A stretch of 64,000 nt of DNA from Acanthosepion pharaonis (taxonomy: Eukaryota; Mollusca; Cephalopoda; Sepiida; Sepiidae). Location: contig CAHIKZ030001819.1 of NCBI GenBank assembly GCA_903632075.3, positions 1 to 64,000 of the forward strand, written 5' to 3'. Below the pieces are notes generated by a model that did no database searches, had not been told where the DNA came from, and saw only the letters and a program-made list of their open reading frames with translations. Positions 33,360-44,885 of the stretch are shown here, piece after piece; positions within the stretch are counted from its first letter, which is position 1, and each line of letters starts with the position of its first letter. A program made the position numbers and the translations under genes.

Positions 33360-33700
33360 TAAGACGCTCAAACTGAATTCCAGTATTTTCAATTTAGAGC
33401 AAAGATCTTCTTCAGGGGAATCGCTTGCTAAGAAAAAAAAAATAATCTAATTGATAGTTGTGAATTTTTTTGTAAATGCCCATGAAACGCTCTCCGTTAT
33501 AGCCAATCTAAAACTTAACGTTAGGAGTATGTAAGGGAAGTAACTTAATTTATATTTTATATTATTAATGTTTTAAAATACAAGGCCTGCAATTTAAAGA
33601 AAATTCAATTTGAACATCACAAAACATTGCTTTTATAGACATTTTAAAACATTGTTACTATACTCATAATTAATCATCCGCTATAACTCTTTTCCGTCAA
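33360..33700 (-). mobile_element. PLE-3 3' UTR in inverted orientation
   Basis: Its complement matches 33975-34300: GAGTATAGTAACAATGTTTT, GTTACTTCCCTTACATACTC, ACAACTATCAATTAGATTA and CCCCTGAAGAAGATC. The PLE-3 coding fragment is therefore bracketed by inverted copies of its own UTR. Confidence 0.65.
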
Positions 33701-33734
33701 CAAATGTTTTGCAATAGACCACCGTTGTATATCA

Positions 33735-33970
33735 ATGTAAATCTCCTTTGGGAAATTGTATCTCTGACAAAAACTTAAATCTATATGTTGGTTTAACGAC
33801 ATCAACATTATCAAGAGGGCTTACTTTACACGTGTCGGATTCAAGTTCTGTTGTACAACATTTAAAAGAACATTCCTGTCCACATTCACGTTTTAGAGAA
33901 ATATTAATTGACAATATAAGTGTACTCCACCATGAAATGAAAAAATTCTTGAAGCGCTCTATATAAAAAA
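33735..33970 (+). pseudogene. PLE-3 GIY-YIG endonuclease fragment
   Basis: MGNCISDKNLNLYVGLTTST, LSRGLTLHVSDSSSVVQHLK, EHSCPHSRFREILIDNISVL. YVGLTT followed by LSRR-like and the H in TLHVS correspond to the GIY-YIG core and following helix (usual LSRRL has a Gly here). The end LEALYIKKNKP is frameshifted near 33960. RT is absent. Confidence 0.75.
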
Positions 33971-34415
33971 AAATGCAATAAATAAAATTAATTATGAGTA
34001 TAGCAACAATGTTTAAATATGTCTATAAAAGCAATGTTTTGGGATGCTCAGATTGTAAAAAATAATTTTAAATTGCAGGTTGAATATTTTAAAACATTAA
34101 TATTAAAAGCATGAATTAAGTTACCTCCCTTGTATATTCCTAACGTTAATTTTTAAATTGACTATAACAGAGTGCGTTTCATGCGCATTTACAAAAAAAA
34201 TCACAACTATCAATTAGATTACTTTTTGTCTTAGCAATTCACCCCTGAAGATGATCATGGATGAGACTGAAAGTACTTAAATAAATAAATAACCAAAACT
34301 ACGCCGTCTTTCTTAATCAGCTTTGTAACAACACTAAGATATTGTTCCGTGAATTTGAGATGATTAAAATAAAAAGAAATAGATATGTCTAGATTATTCT
34401 ACCAAACATGCATGA
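33971..34415 (+). mobile_element. PLE-3 3' UTR with hammerhead-like hairpin
   Basis: Matches PLE-1 at 2985-3460. At 34245-34272 CTGAAGA is followed by a TCAT/ATGA hairpin and GAAAGTACTT; stem I is not convincing. Ends at the TA/TG arrays at 34418-34505. Confidence 0.6.
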
Positions 34416-34519
34416 ATATATATATATATATATATATATGTATATGTGTGTGTGTATGTGTGCGTGTTTGTATGTGATTGTGTATATATATATATATATA
34501 TAAGCAAATATATAGATAT

Positions 34520-34840
34520 AGATCCGACAGTATGAAGAAAAATATACGGAAAAAACAAACAAAAATCCTAATATGCAATTACGCTGTTTTAATGTTAATA
34601 TAATGTCAACGTCGGACGTTTCGGTCTTGTGGACCATCTTCAGGACATATTCATAAAACATAATTAACATTAGACTATATTTAATTCAACATGAAAAAGA
34701 CGATGGACATAAAGAGTAAGACTAATCAAAACAGATAACTGAAATATTTTTATAAGATCAGCGTTCCGTTTCAATATGATCCGTCGTCGTCACGTGGGCG
34801 ATGTTGTGAAAACGTATTCCTAAAATATAGTATTTTGAAT
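34520..34840 (-). mobile_element. repeat family E copy 1
   Basis: Minus orientation relative to 41926-42100; they share the complements of CATATTGAAACGGAAC, GATCTTATAAAA, CAGTTATCTGTTT and CATCGTCTTTTCATGTTGAA. It is non-coding and holds the best hammerhead candidate. Confidence 0.6.
34602..34647 (-). ncRNA. hammerhead-like ribozyme fold, family E
   Basis: On the minus strand: stem I ATGTC pairs with GACAT (5 bp); core CTGAAGA; one unpaired T; stem II GGTC/GACC with loop CACAA; GAAA; stem III ACGT/ACGT with loop CCG; T at the cleavage position after GT. All invariant core bases of the hammerhead consensus are present. Only the extra base before stem II departs from it. Confidence 0.55.
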
Positions 34841-35002
34841 GAAAAATGAAAAGAATTTCATTTTAATCTAAAACTTATATGTACGTTTGTCGAGCATTAA
34901 TCTTGCTAGAAAAGGGGAAATACTAAAGAAGCCAGGTCTAGTATTCATTCTTTTCATTTTTCATGTTAAGGATTTTATATCTTTGGCTGATAATACTTAA
35001 GC

Positions 35003-35009
<7 letters not shown>

Positions 35010-35054
<45 letters not shown>
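35010..35054. repeat. (TA)n then (GA)n array
   Basis: Compound microsatellite at the edge of the SINE2 copy. Confidence 0.95.
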
Positions 35055-35055
<1 letters not shown>

Positions 35056-35059
35056 TTAA

Positions 35060-35320
35060 ATGGATTGTCCGAAGATTATTTAATAGATTTTCTGTTGATA
35101 CGTTCTTTAAATCGATACAATTTATTTAAGTAAATGCTCTGTTTTTCAGATGAACAGTATTAATTACATTTACCGGCCTGAATGTTCGAGAAATTTCGTT
35201 AAAAAATAAACGTTCTTCTTTTTTGGAATCGAACCTGTGGACTCTAAAAATAAATTGATGAAATTTTAATATAAATACTACTCAGCTATACAGATGCGTC
35301 TGCTTAGCAAAGTCCAAATA
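35060..35320 (-). mobile_element. SINE2 copy (tRNA-derived, different tail)
   Basis: On the minus strand the head has A-box-like TAGCTGAGTAGT and a perfect B box GGTTCGATTCC (about 35225-35310). The tail is AAATTTCTCGAACATTCAGG, CCGGTAAATGTAATTAATAC, AACAGAGCATTTACTTAAAT. The tail is shared with 50.7-50.95 and 60.0-60.5 kb. Confidence 0.7.
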
Positions 35321-35835
<515 letters not shown>

Positions 35836-36479
35836 CAGAAATGAAGTTAAAATCTATTTTTTTACGAAATAGGTTCTAAATAAACCAACGTACATCACGT
35901 ATTTTATCAATGCATCGACGCAAGCGGAGAAATATTTCCTAGTCTGTCGTCAAAATAAAATATTTATTTTTGTTCGTTTGGAATGATGCAGAAGGCGTTC
36001 TCCATCAAAATTTGAGAATAGTTGTTATTTTTAGACGCGTCCAGATGTTAGCACACACACACACACACACGCAAAAAAAAAAAAAATGATTGTCTCGTTT
36101 TATGTTAACTGGTTTTCTCTTCACTGGTTTCAAGACGTGGAACTATTCTTAGCCTTTCTCTATGCGTTTCTGTCTCTTTATGTGTGACTGTGAATTCACG
36201 CGGACTTTTAACGTTGTTTTTAGTGAGAAAGAAAAAATTAATTTTTCATCATTCAAAATTTTTTTTCCGTTGGATTTGGTTAATTACGTTTTGTTGCCCA
36301 GTCCCATGATACAGGACATTGTTGAACTCTTATTCTGTGACTATGTCTGGCATCTCTATAAGAAGGCGAGATTCTTGATGGTGCCCATCTATATAAATAA
36401 CATGAGACGAAAATGAAAAAAGTCCTGACAAAATGAATTGTTATAATTAACTATTAATTTTTTTTCTGTGAGGAGAATT
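35836..36479. other. unassigned sequence
   Basis: (CA)n at 36053-36070. The 84-codon frame at 36162-36416 has no motif. Confidence 0.4.
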
Positions 36480-37740
36480 TTAGGTTGTCACACATGAAAT
36501 GACGTACTTTATAGGAAATAAACAAAACGTTTCTGAAATGTTAAATAACTAATTTATTTAGTTGAAATAGGCACCATGTTGATGAATGACTGTTCTCCAA
36601 CGTGCCTCTAAATTCTTGATCCCATCTTTAAAAATAATTCTCATTCTTTGATGTGATAAACAGTTCAAATCCTTTGATTATCTCTTCCTTATTGAAGAAT
36701 GTTTTATTACATATGAAAAGCTCAAAATGTTTAAATAAATGATGAGTAGGAGAGCTATCAGGTGAATATGGAGGATGAGGCAAAATTTCATAATTCAGGC
36801 TATGCAGCTTTTGGACGGTTGCTTGGGAAACATGCAGCCGCGTGTTGTCGTGCAGCAAAATTAGGCTTTCCCTATTCATAAGTCTGAGATGTTTCTCAAT
36901 TATTCGTGCATACGCTCAATTTCTCCACAATACGAGGTTGTTATTGTTGTTTCCCTTGGTGCAAGAATGAATAATGAATAACCCCTTTCAAAAGACCACC
37001 ATACAGGAACCATTAATTTGTTAGGGTGCAGTAGAGATTTGGGCTATTGTTTTGCTTATTCAGTTGCATTTAATCACTGGCCTACTCCCTTTCTGTTGTC
37101 AAAGAGTATCCATTTCTCATCACATGTAATGATTCAATGCAAAAATGGTTCTTTTTTCTAGTCAGGAAAGCAACAAAGAGCATACATCAAAGCGACAATT
37201 TTTTTAAGTCTCCTTTAATTCATATGGAACAAAACTATCCAGTTTCTTTACTTTTCCAATTGCTTTCAAGTACCAAGAAACAGTTGTATGATATGTTTTG
37301 AGTTCTGATGCAAGTTTTCGGACTGTAGTACTCAGATTTCGATCAATGAAGCCATTCGTTTGATTATGTCTGATAACCGATCGTGATCTTCCCCTTGGTC
37401 TATTTCCATGACTATAATCAACCGAACAAAACTTCTGAAACCATTTCTGTATAGTCCTGATTTCAATAATACTATTACCAAACGCCGCCTTGACATTCCG
37501 AAAATGCTTCAGAGGCAGATTGACCCAGTTTGTACTCATACAGTTAGATTACTCGACATTGCTTCATTGTAATCATTTTCATTGGGTTTATGAGTAACAA
37601 TATATTGAAAGAAAAATTATCTGGAAAGAGAAAGAGACAAGAATAAGTTAAGATTTTTTTATATACTAAGAAGCTTACTTTGTTAGACGTCTGGATCAAC
37701 AACCAAACAAAAATGCGTCATTTCATGTGTGACAACCTGA
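36480..37740 (-). mobile_element. irritans-type mariner element
   Basis: Terminal inverted repeats AGGTTGTCACACATGAAATG+ACG at 36482-36504 and its exact complement at 37716-37738 (23 bp, no mismatch). The right flank is TA (37741-37742); the expected left TA reads TT. Length of about 1.26 kb is normal for mariner. The transposase relic is on the minus strand. Confidence 0.9.
36628..37539 (-). pseudogene. mariner transposase pseudogene
   Basis: N-terminal HTH region (37539 to 37204): FGNSIIEIRTIQKWFQKFCS, RPRGRSRSVI, LASELKTYHTTVSWYLKAIG, KVKKLDSFVPYEL, then a stop. The first catalytic Asp is in ITCDEKWILFDN (Asp codon 37119-37121), with stops on either side. The second is in LLHDNTRLHVSQATVQKLHS (36847-36849). 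The third, expected in SPTDYHLFKH, is absent: the sequence reads SPTHHLFKH (36735-36750), as if one codon was lost. In-frame stops and the missing Asp make it dead. Confidence 0.9.
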
Positions 37741-37742
37741 TA

Positions 37743-38065
37743 CATCCTTTTTACCCTCCGGTCACGAGTTTGAAATAATTTTGCCTTGGTTTTCTACCAT
37801 AATATAGATAAATACTGAATAAATTCCAATATTAATTATCTCGCTTTACACGCTAAATGCACTTGGAAATTTTGACATCCGTTTAATCTCTACATATGTT
37901 TCAGAATTTACTGTCATTGTATAGGTAAACTTTAGAGTGAATGTAAGTTTTGAGATACAAATTTGTTTAATGATGTTTCATATTATACCTATACTCACAT
38001 ATGCATACATACATACACACATATATGTATACTGAGGTCTTACCCTCTTCTACTGATGAAGATGA
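37743..38065. other. unassigned sequence
   Basis: Near 37870-37930 it has TAATCTCTACATATG and AATTTACTGTCATTGTATAG, loosely like the RTE-like LINE. Not otherwise recognised. Confidence 0.35.
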
Positions 38066-38345
38066 ATGTCTTGCTCTTCAAATTCTGTTTTGGACTCATC
38101 TGGAGTACCTTTGCCTGACTTTCCACTTAGAACTGAGTCTCTATTGACTGATATGCATATATCTACGTCAGTCCTTTCTGTTATCATCTCTAAAGTAGAT
38201 TCCCACAAAGCATGTGGACTTGATAGTATCCCCGTAATAATCCTTAAGAAATGTGCTCCTGAAATGTCTCCTGTTTTCTTTAAATTCTACAATAGATGCC
38301 TTGCTGCTTCCTGCTTTCCTACATGTTGAAAATCCGCTTCTGTCC
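38066..38345 (+). pseudogene. LINE reverse transcriptase, segment 1 (fingers)
   Basis: The open frame reads VDSHKACGLDSIPVIILKKC, APEMSPVFFKFYNRC, CFPTC, then an in-frame stop where W is expected (CWKSA). This is the fingers region (KSPGPDGIPPEVLKKCAPELAPV-type) of a CR1/Jockey-like RT. Confidence 0.8.
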
Positions 38346-38365
38346 GATTCTTCTTTTGGTCTGTT

Positions 38366-38524
38366 AGCCTTGATACCAACGAACACTCGTTTGACCCTTT
38401 GGTAATGTCGACGAATACTCGTTGTCACTTTCGTAATATTCGTTGTAGTAGAGCCTTTGTAATCGCAGATACAACTATAGTAACGCCTTGTAACAATGCT
38501 GGTGTCAGACGTCTTCGAATAATC
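38366..38524 (-). mobile_element. inverted partial copy of the 38718-39186 element
   Basis: Nearly identical complement of 39018-39180 (for example TGATACCAACGAACACTC and CAATGCTGGTGTCAGACG). It replaces about 25 codons of the LINE between CWKSAS and the LPIF-KVLHALI block. Confidence 0.7.
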
Positions 38525-38526
38525 TT

Positions 38527-38717
38527 TCTACCTATTTTTTGACAAAGTGCTACATGCTCTAATCAACCCTAAATTGGTTCTCACCTTGCATGGTTTTCTT
38601 TCAGATAAACAATATGGCTTTTTCATCTTTAAGTCAACTGCTGATGCATTGACAATTATTGCTGAGAGGGTCTATCAGGCTTAAGATAAGAATGGTGATA
38701 ACCTGGCTGTTGCTTTG
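38527..38717 (+). pseudogene. LINE reverse transcriptase, segment 2
   Basis: FDKVLHALINPKLVLTLHGF, LSDKQYGF, FKSTADALTIIAERVYQA, one stop, then DKNGDNLAVAL. Continuous with segment 3 once the insertion is removed. Confidence 0.8.
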
Positions 38718-39186
38718 TGTTATATAGGAATAAAGTGTCGCTGCCGACACTTGAGTTTGAACATAGATCGCCAGAGAACAAACACAGGCGATGCCATTAC
38801 TGAATTAAGTAGACCACGTGACCATAGAGGAAACGTATATATGTCAGGTAGCGTGTGCCTAATTGATTGCATTTCTAGTCTATCCACTATTACTATTCGG
38901 ATCACCATTTCTACTCTATTACTATAAGGACCGCTACTCTATTCACTATACTATTTCTCTATTCGGATCACTATTCGATGGTTACATTTCGAGCAAGTAT
39001 TATTGAGCACGAACTATAAGTGCGAGTGATTATCCGAAGACGTCTGACACCAGCATTGTTACATGGCGTTACTATAGTTGTATCTGCGATTACAAAGGCT
39101 CTACTACAACGAATATTACGAAAGTGACAACGAGTATTCGTTAACATTACCAAAGGGTCAAAAGAGTGTTCGTTGGTATCACAAAA
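38718..39186 (+). mobile_element. 469-bp insertion flanked by CTTTG
   Basis: Flanked by CTTTG at 38713-38717 and 39187-39191. Removing the insert and one CTTTG restores the LINE frame VALNISKAFNSVW. Starts TGTTATATAGG and ends GGTATCACAAAA. An internal TTCGTTAACA near 39138-39147 would give TGTTA/TAACA ends, but no duplication fits that end. LTR-like length and 5-bp duplication; class unresolved. Confidence 0.6.
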
Positions 39187-39560
39187 CTTTGAATATCTCG
39201 AAGGCATTTAACAGTGTGTGGCATACTGGTTTCTTCACAAGTTGAAACGTTATGCTATTTCTACACGATTTTTTTTAACTGATTCAGTCTTTCTTGTCAA
39301 ATCGTGAAATTAAAAGTTGTCTTGAACGGCCACTCTTCTAGATCATTTTTACATTAATGCATGCATCCTCCAGGGTTCTATCATATGGTCTGGTGTTACT
39401 GCTATATATTTAGAGATCCTTGATCCAAAGAAGAATCTGCAATGTTATTGGTCCTTAGCTGATATCTTTGCGGCGTGAAAGGCATACGAAAATGTCGACA
39501 AATTTAATGTACTTAGCATTGTTTTGAAACAAAATTTTACAAAGTATTTACAGCAAATAA
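39187..39560 (+). pseudogene. LINE reverse transcriptase, segment 3 to C-terminal tail
   Basis: ISKAFNSVWHTGF (RT motif A region), then frameshifted LIQSFLSNREIKSCLE-like sequence, then a jump to LDPKKNLQCYWSLADIF near 39420-39475, the LD-QRRICNVIG tail. The YADD part is deleted. Confidence 0.7.
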
Positions 39561-39597
39561 ATGCATATAAATTGCTTGACGTTGTATGAAATATGGT

Positions 39598-39735
39598 ATT
39601 TCGCAAGTTTCAAATATGGCATATCCAAAGTTTCAAATATGACATACCCCAAGTTTCAAATATGACATATCTCAAGTTTCAAATATGACATATCTCAAGT
39701 TTCAAACATGTCATATCCCAAGTTTCAGATATAAG
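39598..39735. repeat. 23-bp minisatellite, about six units
   Basis: Units of AAGTTTCAAATATGACATAT plus 3 nt, imperfect. Period 23 bp, so not a coding repeat. Confidence 0.9.
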
Positions 39736-39894
39736 GAATTAGAAAATTATCACCAAAGATACAACAAATTCTTTAGGGAATAAAATAATGAAGGGCAAAA
39801 GAGTGAATTTGCATATTTGACTTTTCGAGATTCTTCTAGATTATTCTGTGCCTTTTTGGCAATCCGTCATTCTATGTCTGAACACTGAAGCGCC

Positions 39895-40050
39895 AACATC
39901 TCCATTTAACGAATAGCGGCTCGGAATGGGAAATTGTAGAGCCAAGTTCGAATTCCAGTCAGAATCATTAAATTTACTTACGCCCTAATACTCTTGGGAA
40001 AGGTATCGATCCATCTCCTCCCCTAACTATAGGTTAAATAGTAACGCTTG
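39895..40050 (+). mobile_element. tRNA-derived SINE (family S), partial
   Basis: AACGAATAGCGGCTCGGA, CCAAGTTCGAATTCCAGTC, GGGAAAGGTATCGATCC. Truncated in the body. Confidence 0.7.
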
Positions 40051-40504
40051 TATCAGATAAAATCATTGTTATTCTCACAAAAAGAAATTTGATGCAATAT
40101 TCACTCGCAAAAAAAATATTCTTACAATCTAAAAATATTTCTCGGCTTTAAGCAACCCACAAAGGGTTGGTAAGCCGTAAAATAAAAACAAATCAATCCA
40201 CCATACCAAGAACAAAAGTATACACTAAGGAAGCCAGGAATAATATTATAGACAAACATAAGAAATTAAAGGCTACAGAAAACATTTTTTATCAGTCAAT
40301 GGTTTGAAAAACTTGGCAACGTACATAAGACAAGAAATGGTTACAAAAAAGTGATTATTTAAATCAACAAAGACCCGGTGTTGGAAGAAAGGTTTCGAAA
40401 CATGTCTATTCAATATTTGTGTGAAAGGTCAATCAGAAACCAACAATTACTCGGAAAGAATATCATAGTTTTATTTCGACGGTAATGGATATCCACAGAT
40501 AAAT
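40051..40504 (-). repeat. family K piece and unassigned flank
   Basis: 40125-40185 is a reverse-strand K piece (GGCTTTAAGCAACCC, GTAAGCCGTAAAA). The remainder is unassigned. Confidence 0.4.
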
Positions 40505-40850
40505 GCATTTCTTAATGATTTTCAATGTATTTTATTGTAAAATCATTATCAAAGCATTTTCACCATAAAATCATTTTCAATGTATTTTTATAATAAAATC
40601 ATTTTCAATAAATTTTATAGCAAAAATCGTTACCAATGGATTTACTTTATCTTGCATTCATTCTTGAGTTCTGATAATCACTTTCTTATTGATTTTTAAT
40701 GCATTTTATAATAAAATCAATTTCAATTAATTTTTAAAATAAAAGCTTTTTCAGTGCATTTTAATAGTAAAATCATTTTCAATGCACTTTCATCATAAAA
40801 TCATTTTCAATGTATTTGCTTAGCAAACTGATTTTTAATGGATATCTTTA
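40505..40850. repeat. degenerate tandem repeat, unit about 30-35 bp
   Basis: Repeating AAAATCATTTTCAATGTATT with TTATAAT and variants, around ten units, interrupted near 40630-40690. Confidence 0.8.
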
Positions 40851-41489
40851 GTAAATTCAGTATTATCATATTACTTGCTATTCGGACCTGTATATTCATT
40901 TTGGTTGTTATACCTACAATGTTTCAGTCTTTGTACTGTACAGCCCACTAGCGTACTCGGCAACCTTTACGAAAAATTGGGTATAATGACCAAAATGCGA
41001 ATTCCTTTAATAACGATAATTATGACAAGTCTTCGTAAAAAAGATTTGATGAAAATTGTCAAAAATTGCCAAATTCTATGCGATTAAATGTCACCCTTAT
41101 GTATGTTGGCAATTGTCCTCATCTGTGTTGTTATTACAACACTCATCCACTAGGCTAAGGTCCCGTGGGACATTTCTGAGTGTATAACTTTGGGTCTTAA
41201 ACCAAATCTAGCCTGTCAGGATTTATTGCACTCTCTTTTCTACAGTAGCTGCTGCTGCCGATGAAGCTGGCATTTCATTTTTCTTCATTTATTTACAGCC
41301 GCAAATAGCGTCGGTTTGTGAAATAGGTGACATAGTGATTGTGAATTTAATCCCTGAGACGAACAGTGTGTACTTGAGCTCATTGGAAACAAAACGAGGA
41401 ATAACGAAACAGTACAAAATAAAGAATAAAACAAGGTATCCTTAGACACGGTCAGCGGACAGAGAACAAATTATTTCCATAGATTAAAT
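40851..41489. other. unassigned sequence
   Basis: No coding motif. The end (TTAAATAAAGGGTTCAGTTC, 41483-41502) matches a short SINE B segment. Confidence 0.4.
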
Positions 41490-41925
<436 letters not shown>

Positions 41926-42100
41926 TCATATTGAAACGGAACTTTGATCTTATAAAAGATTTCAGTTATCTGTTTGGATTGGTATTGCTTTTATGCCCAT
42001 CGTCTTTTCATGTTGAATTGTATATGGTCTATGTTAATTATGTTTTATGAATATGTCCTGAAGATGGTCTGTGGAAGGTGAATTTTAACGTATTTATTTT
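41926..42100 (+). mobile_element. repeat family E copy 2
   Basis: Opposite orientation to 34520-34840. It reaches GTCCTGAAGATGGTCTGTGG and then stops, so the GAAA half of the hammerhead-like fold is missing. Confidence 0.6.
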
Positions 42101-42378
42101 TAATAAACATGCCAGTGACTCAGAGTACTGGATTCATAGAAGAGCTTTGCATTATAAGCAGTTATTATTGTAATGTTGTCTTTGTTAAAAATAGCCGTAG
42201 TTAAAGTGTCGAAGAAACAGAAGAATAGGTAGGGAAAACAAAGAAGTGCTTTATTAAACACTCATACATACAACTGAAATACTTGAAAAAATCAAATGCT
42301 ACTCAAATCCTACTCTAATGTGGCTACTTGGCATATTTATAAGTAGGAGCAGTCCAGTATCCCAGTAGTAGCGCAGAG

Positions 42379-42440
<62 letters not shown>

Positions 42441-43218
42441 CATTCAAATATATGAAACAATCAACGACGTCAAATGAAACCTGCTGTAGTCTTTGAATTT
42501 TCGTACAACTGTGTTTATCATCTGCTACGAAAATTTGTAGGATCACTTCGGAAAATGATCAACACCATTTTCCCTCCTTGAAATATATAGACATTGATAT
42601 TTAATAAGTTGGGAAAATATTTATTAGCCAATAAACTTATGAGTTCAATAAAATCTAACCTTTTGCCTTTTCGGAACCGATTTTTCGGTTATAAAAGCGG
42701 TCGTATTAGTTCGCAAAAATTAGTTTTTCAGTTTTCCCTTGAACTTTTCATCGGGGTTGTTCGTTTGTTGTTATACAAGCTGACATTATCAACCTCACAT
42801 TTTCGCATATTTATTCGAGTATATTATATTACAAAAAATTCTTAGCGATGTTGAGTCAAAATACACAAAAAACATACGAATCGAGTTATTTGTCAACAGA
42901 GATTTTAGCAGTAGTATTAATGCAGCTTCGCCCGCTATCCGCTAGCTGCTGCTACTTGAAAATTACAAGCATACATAAAACAACGTAAATATGTGACGCA
43001 CACATTCTCCCAAGTAGACGCATTCTATTTTTATCATACTAACACAATTGATTCGATTGTATTGTAAAGAAAGACAAACAAGAATATTTGTAATTCATTT
43101 CTTTCGATTTGAAAGAAAACTATTAATCAATAATAAAAATTATTTAAATTTGTAGAGCTGTGTTGAAGAGCGTTTATTTCTTCATTTTTCACACACATAT
43201 TCCTCCTCTCTCTCTCTC

Positions 43219-43284
<66 letters not shown>

Positions 43285-43364
43285 AGTCATTTTTTCATAT
43301 ATATATCATAATTTCACTAATTTTAAACCTGCCATTAAAAATAAGCACACATTTAAGATTTATG
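42101..43364. other. unassigned, with arrays
   Basis: (TA)n at 42380-42437; (TC)n, (TA)n, (TG)n at 43205-43282. No gene. The 83-codon frame at 42594-42845 has no motif. Confidence 0.4.
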
Positions 43365-43640
43365 ATCAGGCCGAAAATGGAATAATGCTGCCATATATGG
43401 ATAGGAGCTGCCAAGTGTTCATTGTAGCGAACCACCCTCATTCCCTTCGTATTTTGTTGGTGAAATATGTTCCACTCGGGCAGCTTCTTCCCACGAATCG
43501 TTGCTTTGTGGAACCGACTCCCAAGAGGATGCTTCACCAATCACTTCAAATTAACCTGTTCAAGTCTAAGTCAATCTTTCCCTTATAAACTGTACCTCTT
43601 GCTCTGTAACACTCTACCTCGATTGGCTCTTTAGCTTTGT
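43365..43640 (+). mobile_element. LINE L, C-terminal tail fragment
   Basis: GGAATAATGCTGCCATATAT (GIMLPYM, compare EYCCHIW at 8.3 kb), then SFFPRIVALWNRLPRGCF in the frame of FHSG, and ACCTGTTCAAGTC. Matches the minus-strand copies at 45.4-46.1 and 59.3-59.9 kb. Confidence 0.7.
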
Positions 43641-43878
43641 ACATCACTTTTTAAAAAAATCACTCAACATAAAAAATTAGAAGCAGTAATCTAACTATCA
43701 AAAATATCATTTCTCTACGTACCAAACTCTACATAAAAAAATAATGTTTAAAATTTCATTTGTTCAATTTGAAATTGCATCTCCGTAAATAATAAACAAA
43801 ATAAACCTTATATAGGTTACACAATAATCACACTTTCGTGAAGACACACACACACACACGCACACACACTCGCACGCA

Positions 43879-43910
<32 letters not shown>

Positions 43911-44054
43911 CACACGCGCGCGTACACACACTTGCGTACACACACTTGTATACACATTATTATTCTATTGCATTTACGATTTTGGCATTGAACCCTCAGT
44001 TTATTTCATATCTTAAGCTTTTATCTTATTTTAATCTTTAGCTTTTATTCTTAC

Positions 44055-44055
<1 letters not shown>
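43641..44055. repeat. unassigned then (CA)/(CG)-rich array
   Basis: 43845-43950 is a CA array interrupted by GCAC and CGCG units. The remainder is unassigned. Confidence 0.85.
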
Positions 44056-44100
<45 letters not shown>

Positions 44101-44112
44101 CGAACAGACTGT

Positions 44113-44156
<44 letters not shown>

Positions 44157-44244
44157 TAGATACGAATAGCATGAGATGAACTGACAGACAGATAGATATG
44201 AAAAGCATGAGATAGACATATAGATAGATAATGAACAGTCTGAC

Positions 44245-44285
<41 letters not shown>
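44056..44285. repeat. (GATA)n array
   Basis: Three long GATA blocks separated by CGAACAGACTGTGATAGAT-like spacers that themselves recur. Confidence 0.97.
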
Positions 44286-44805
44286 AGAAGAAGCAAAATA
44301 ACTATTCGTGAAAGGAGTAAACTAATATCACTAGAGAATGTAAATTCCTTGGTTGCCGGTTCTTAATAGCTGTAGGTTATTTTTGAACGTTCTAAATGGT
44401 AGTTAACGTTTGTGGGATGATGATACGGTGTATCAGTTAGCTGTTAACCGCCGTCGCCGCAGTAGCAACCATAATGACAAAAACTAACAAACATTGTAGA
44501 AACCCCAGAGATACCATATGATGTCTTTTGTAGTAATGGTAAGACTACAGAACCATTGGTAAATAGATCCACACCTACATCTGTGCACCTTTGGTTCGAT
44601 AGCTCGCAGGTGGATAGAACGTCGATTAATAATGAACTCTCCTCGATTTAACATCCCTCGAAAGATTTCGAATTGAGTTGAAAACGGGATAGTAACAATG
44701 GCTAAGGCTTATTTCTAAAGTGTTCATAGAAACAGGTACAATAGCATTAAGCTGTTAGATGCACAGTTATGTCAACAATCTTATAGAGCTCCTTATATAA
44801 TTTTT
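44286..44805. other. unassigned sequence
   Basis: Less AT-rich. No motif recognised. Confidence 0.4.
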
Positions 44806-44885
44806 TTTACTTTTTTTTTTTTTAAACCAATACAAGGGATAAGAGCCACTCAAGGTAGAGGGTTTCGTTTAGGTTTAGGTTTCGG

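Noticed and set aside
35225..35310. Possible tRNA gene with a perfect B box on the minus strand
   Set aside because: Anticodon region does not fold and the SINE2 tail follows.
38718..39147. LTR with ends TGTTA/TAACA
   Set aside because: The flanks do not give a duplication at 39148; the CTTTG duplication fits an end at 39186 instead, so I left the class open.
39590..39740. CRISPR-like regular repeats
   Set aside because: Contiguous 23-bp minisatellite without spacers, in a eukaryotic sequence.
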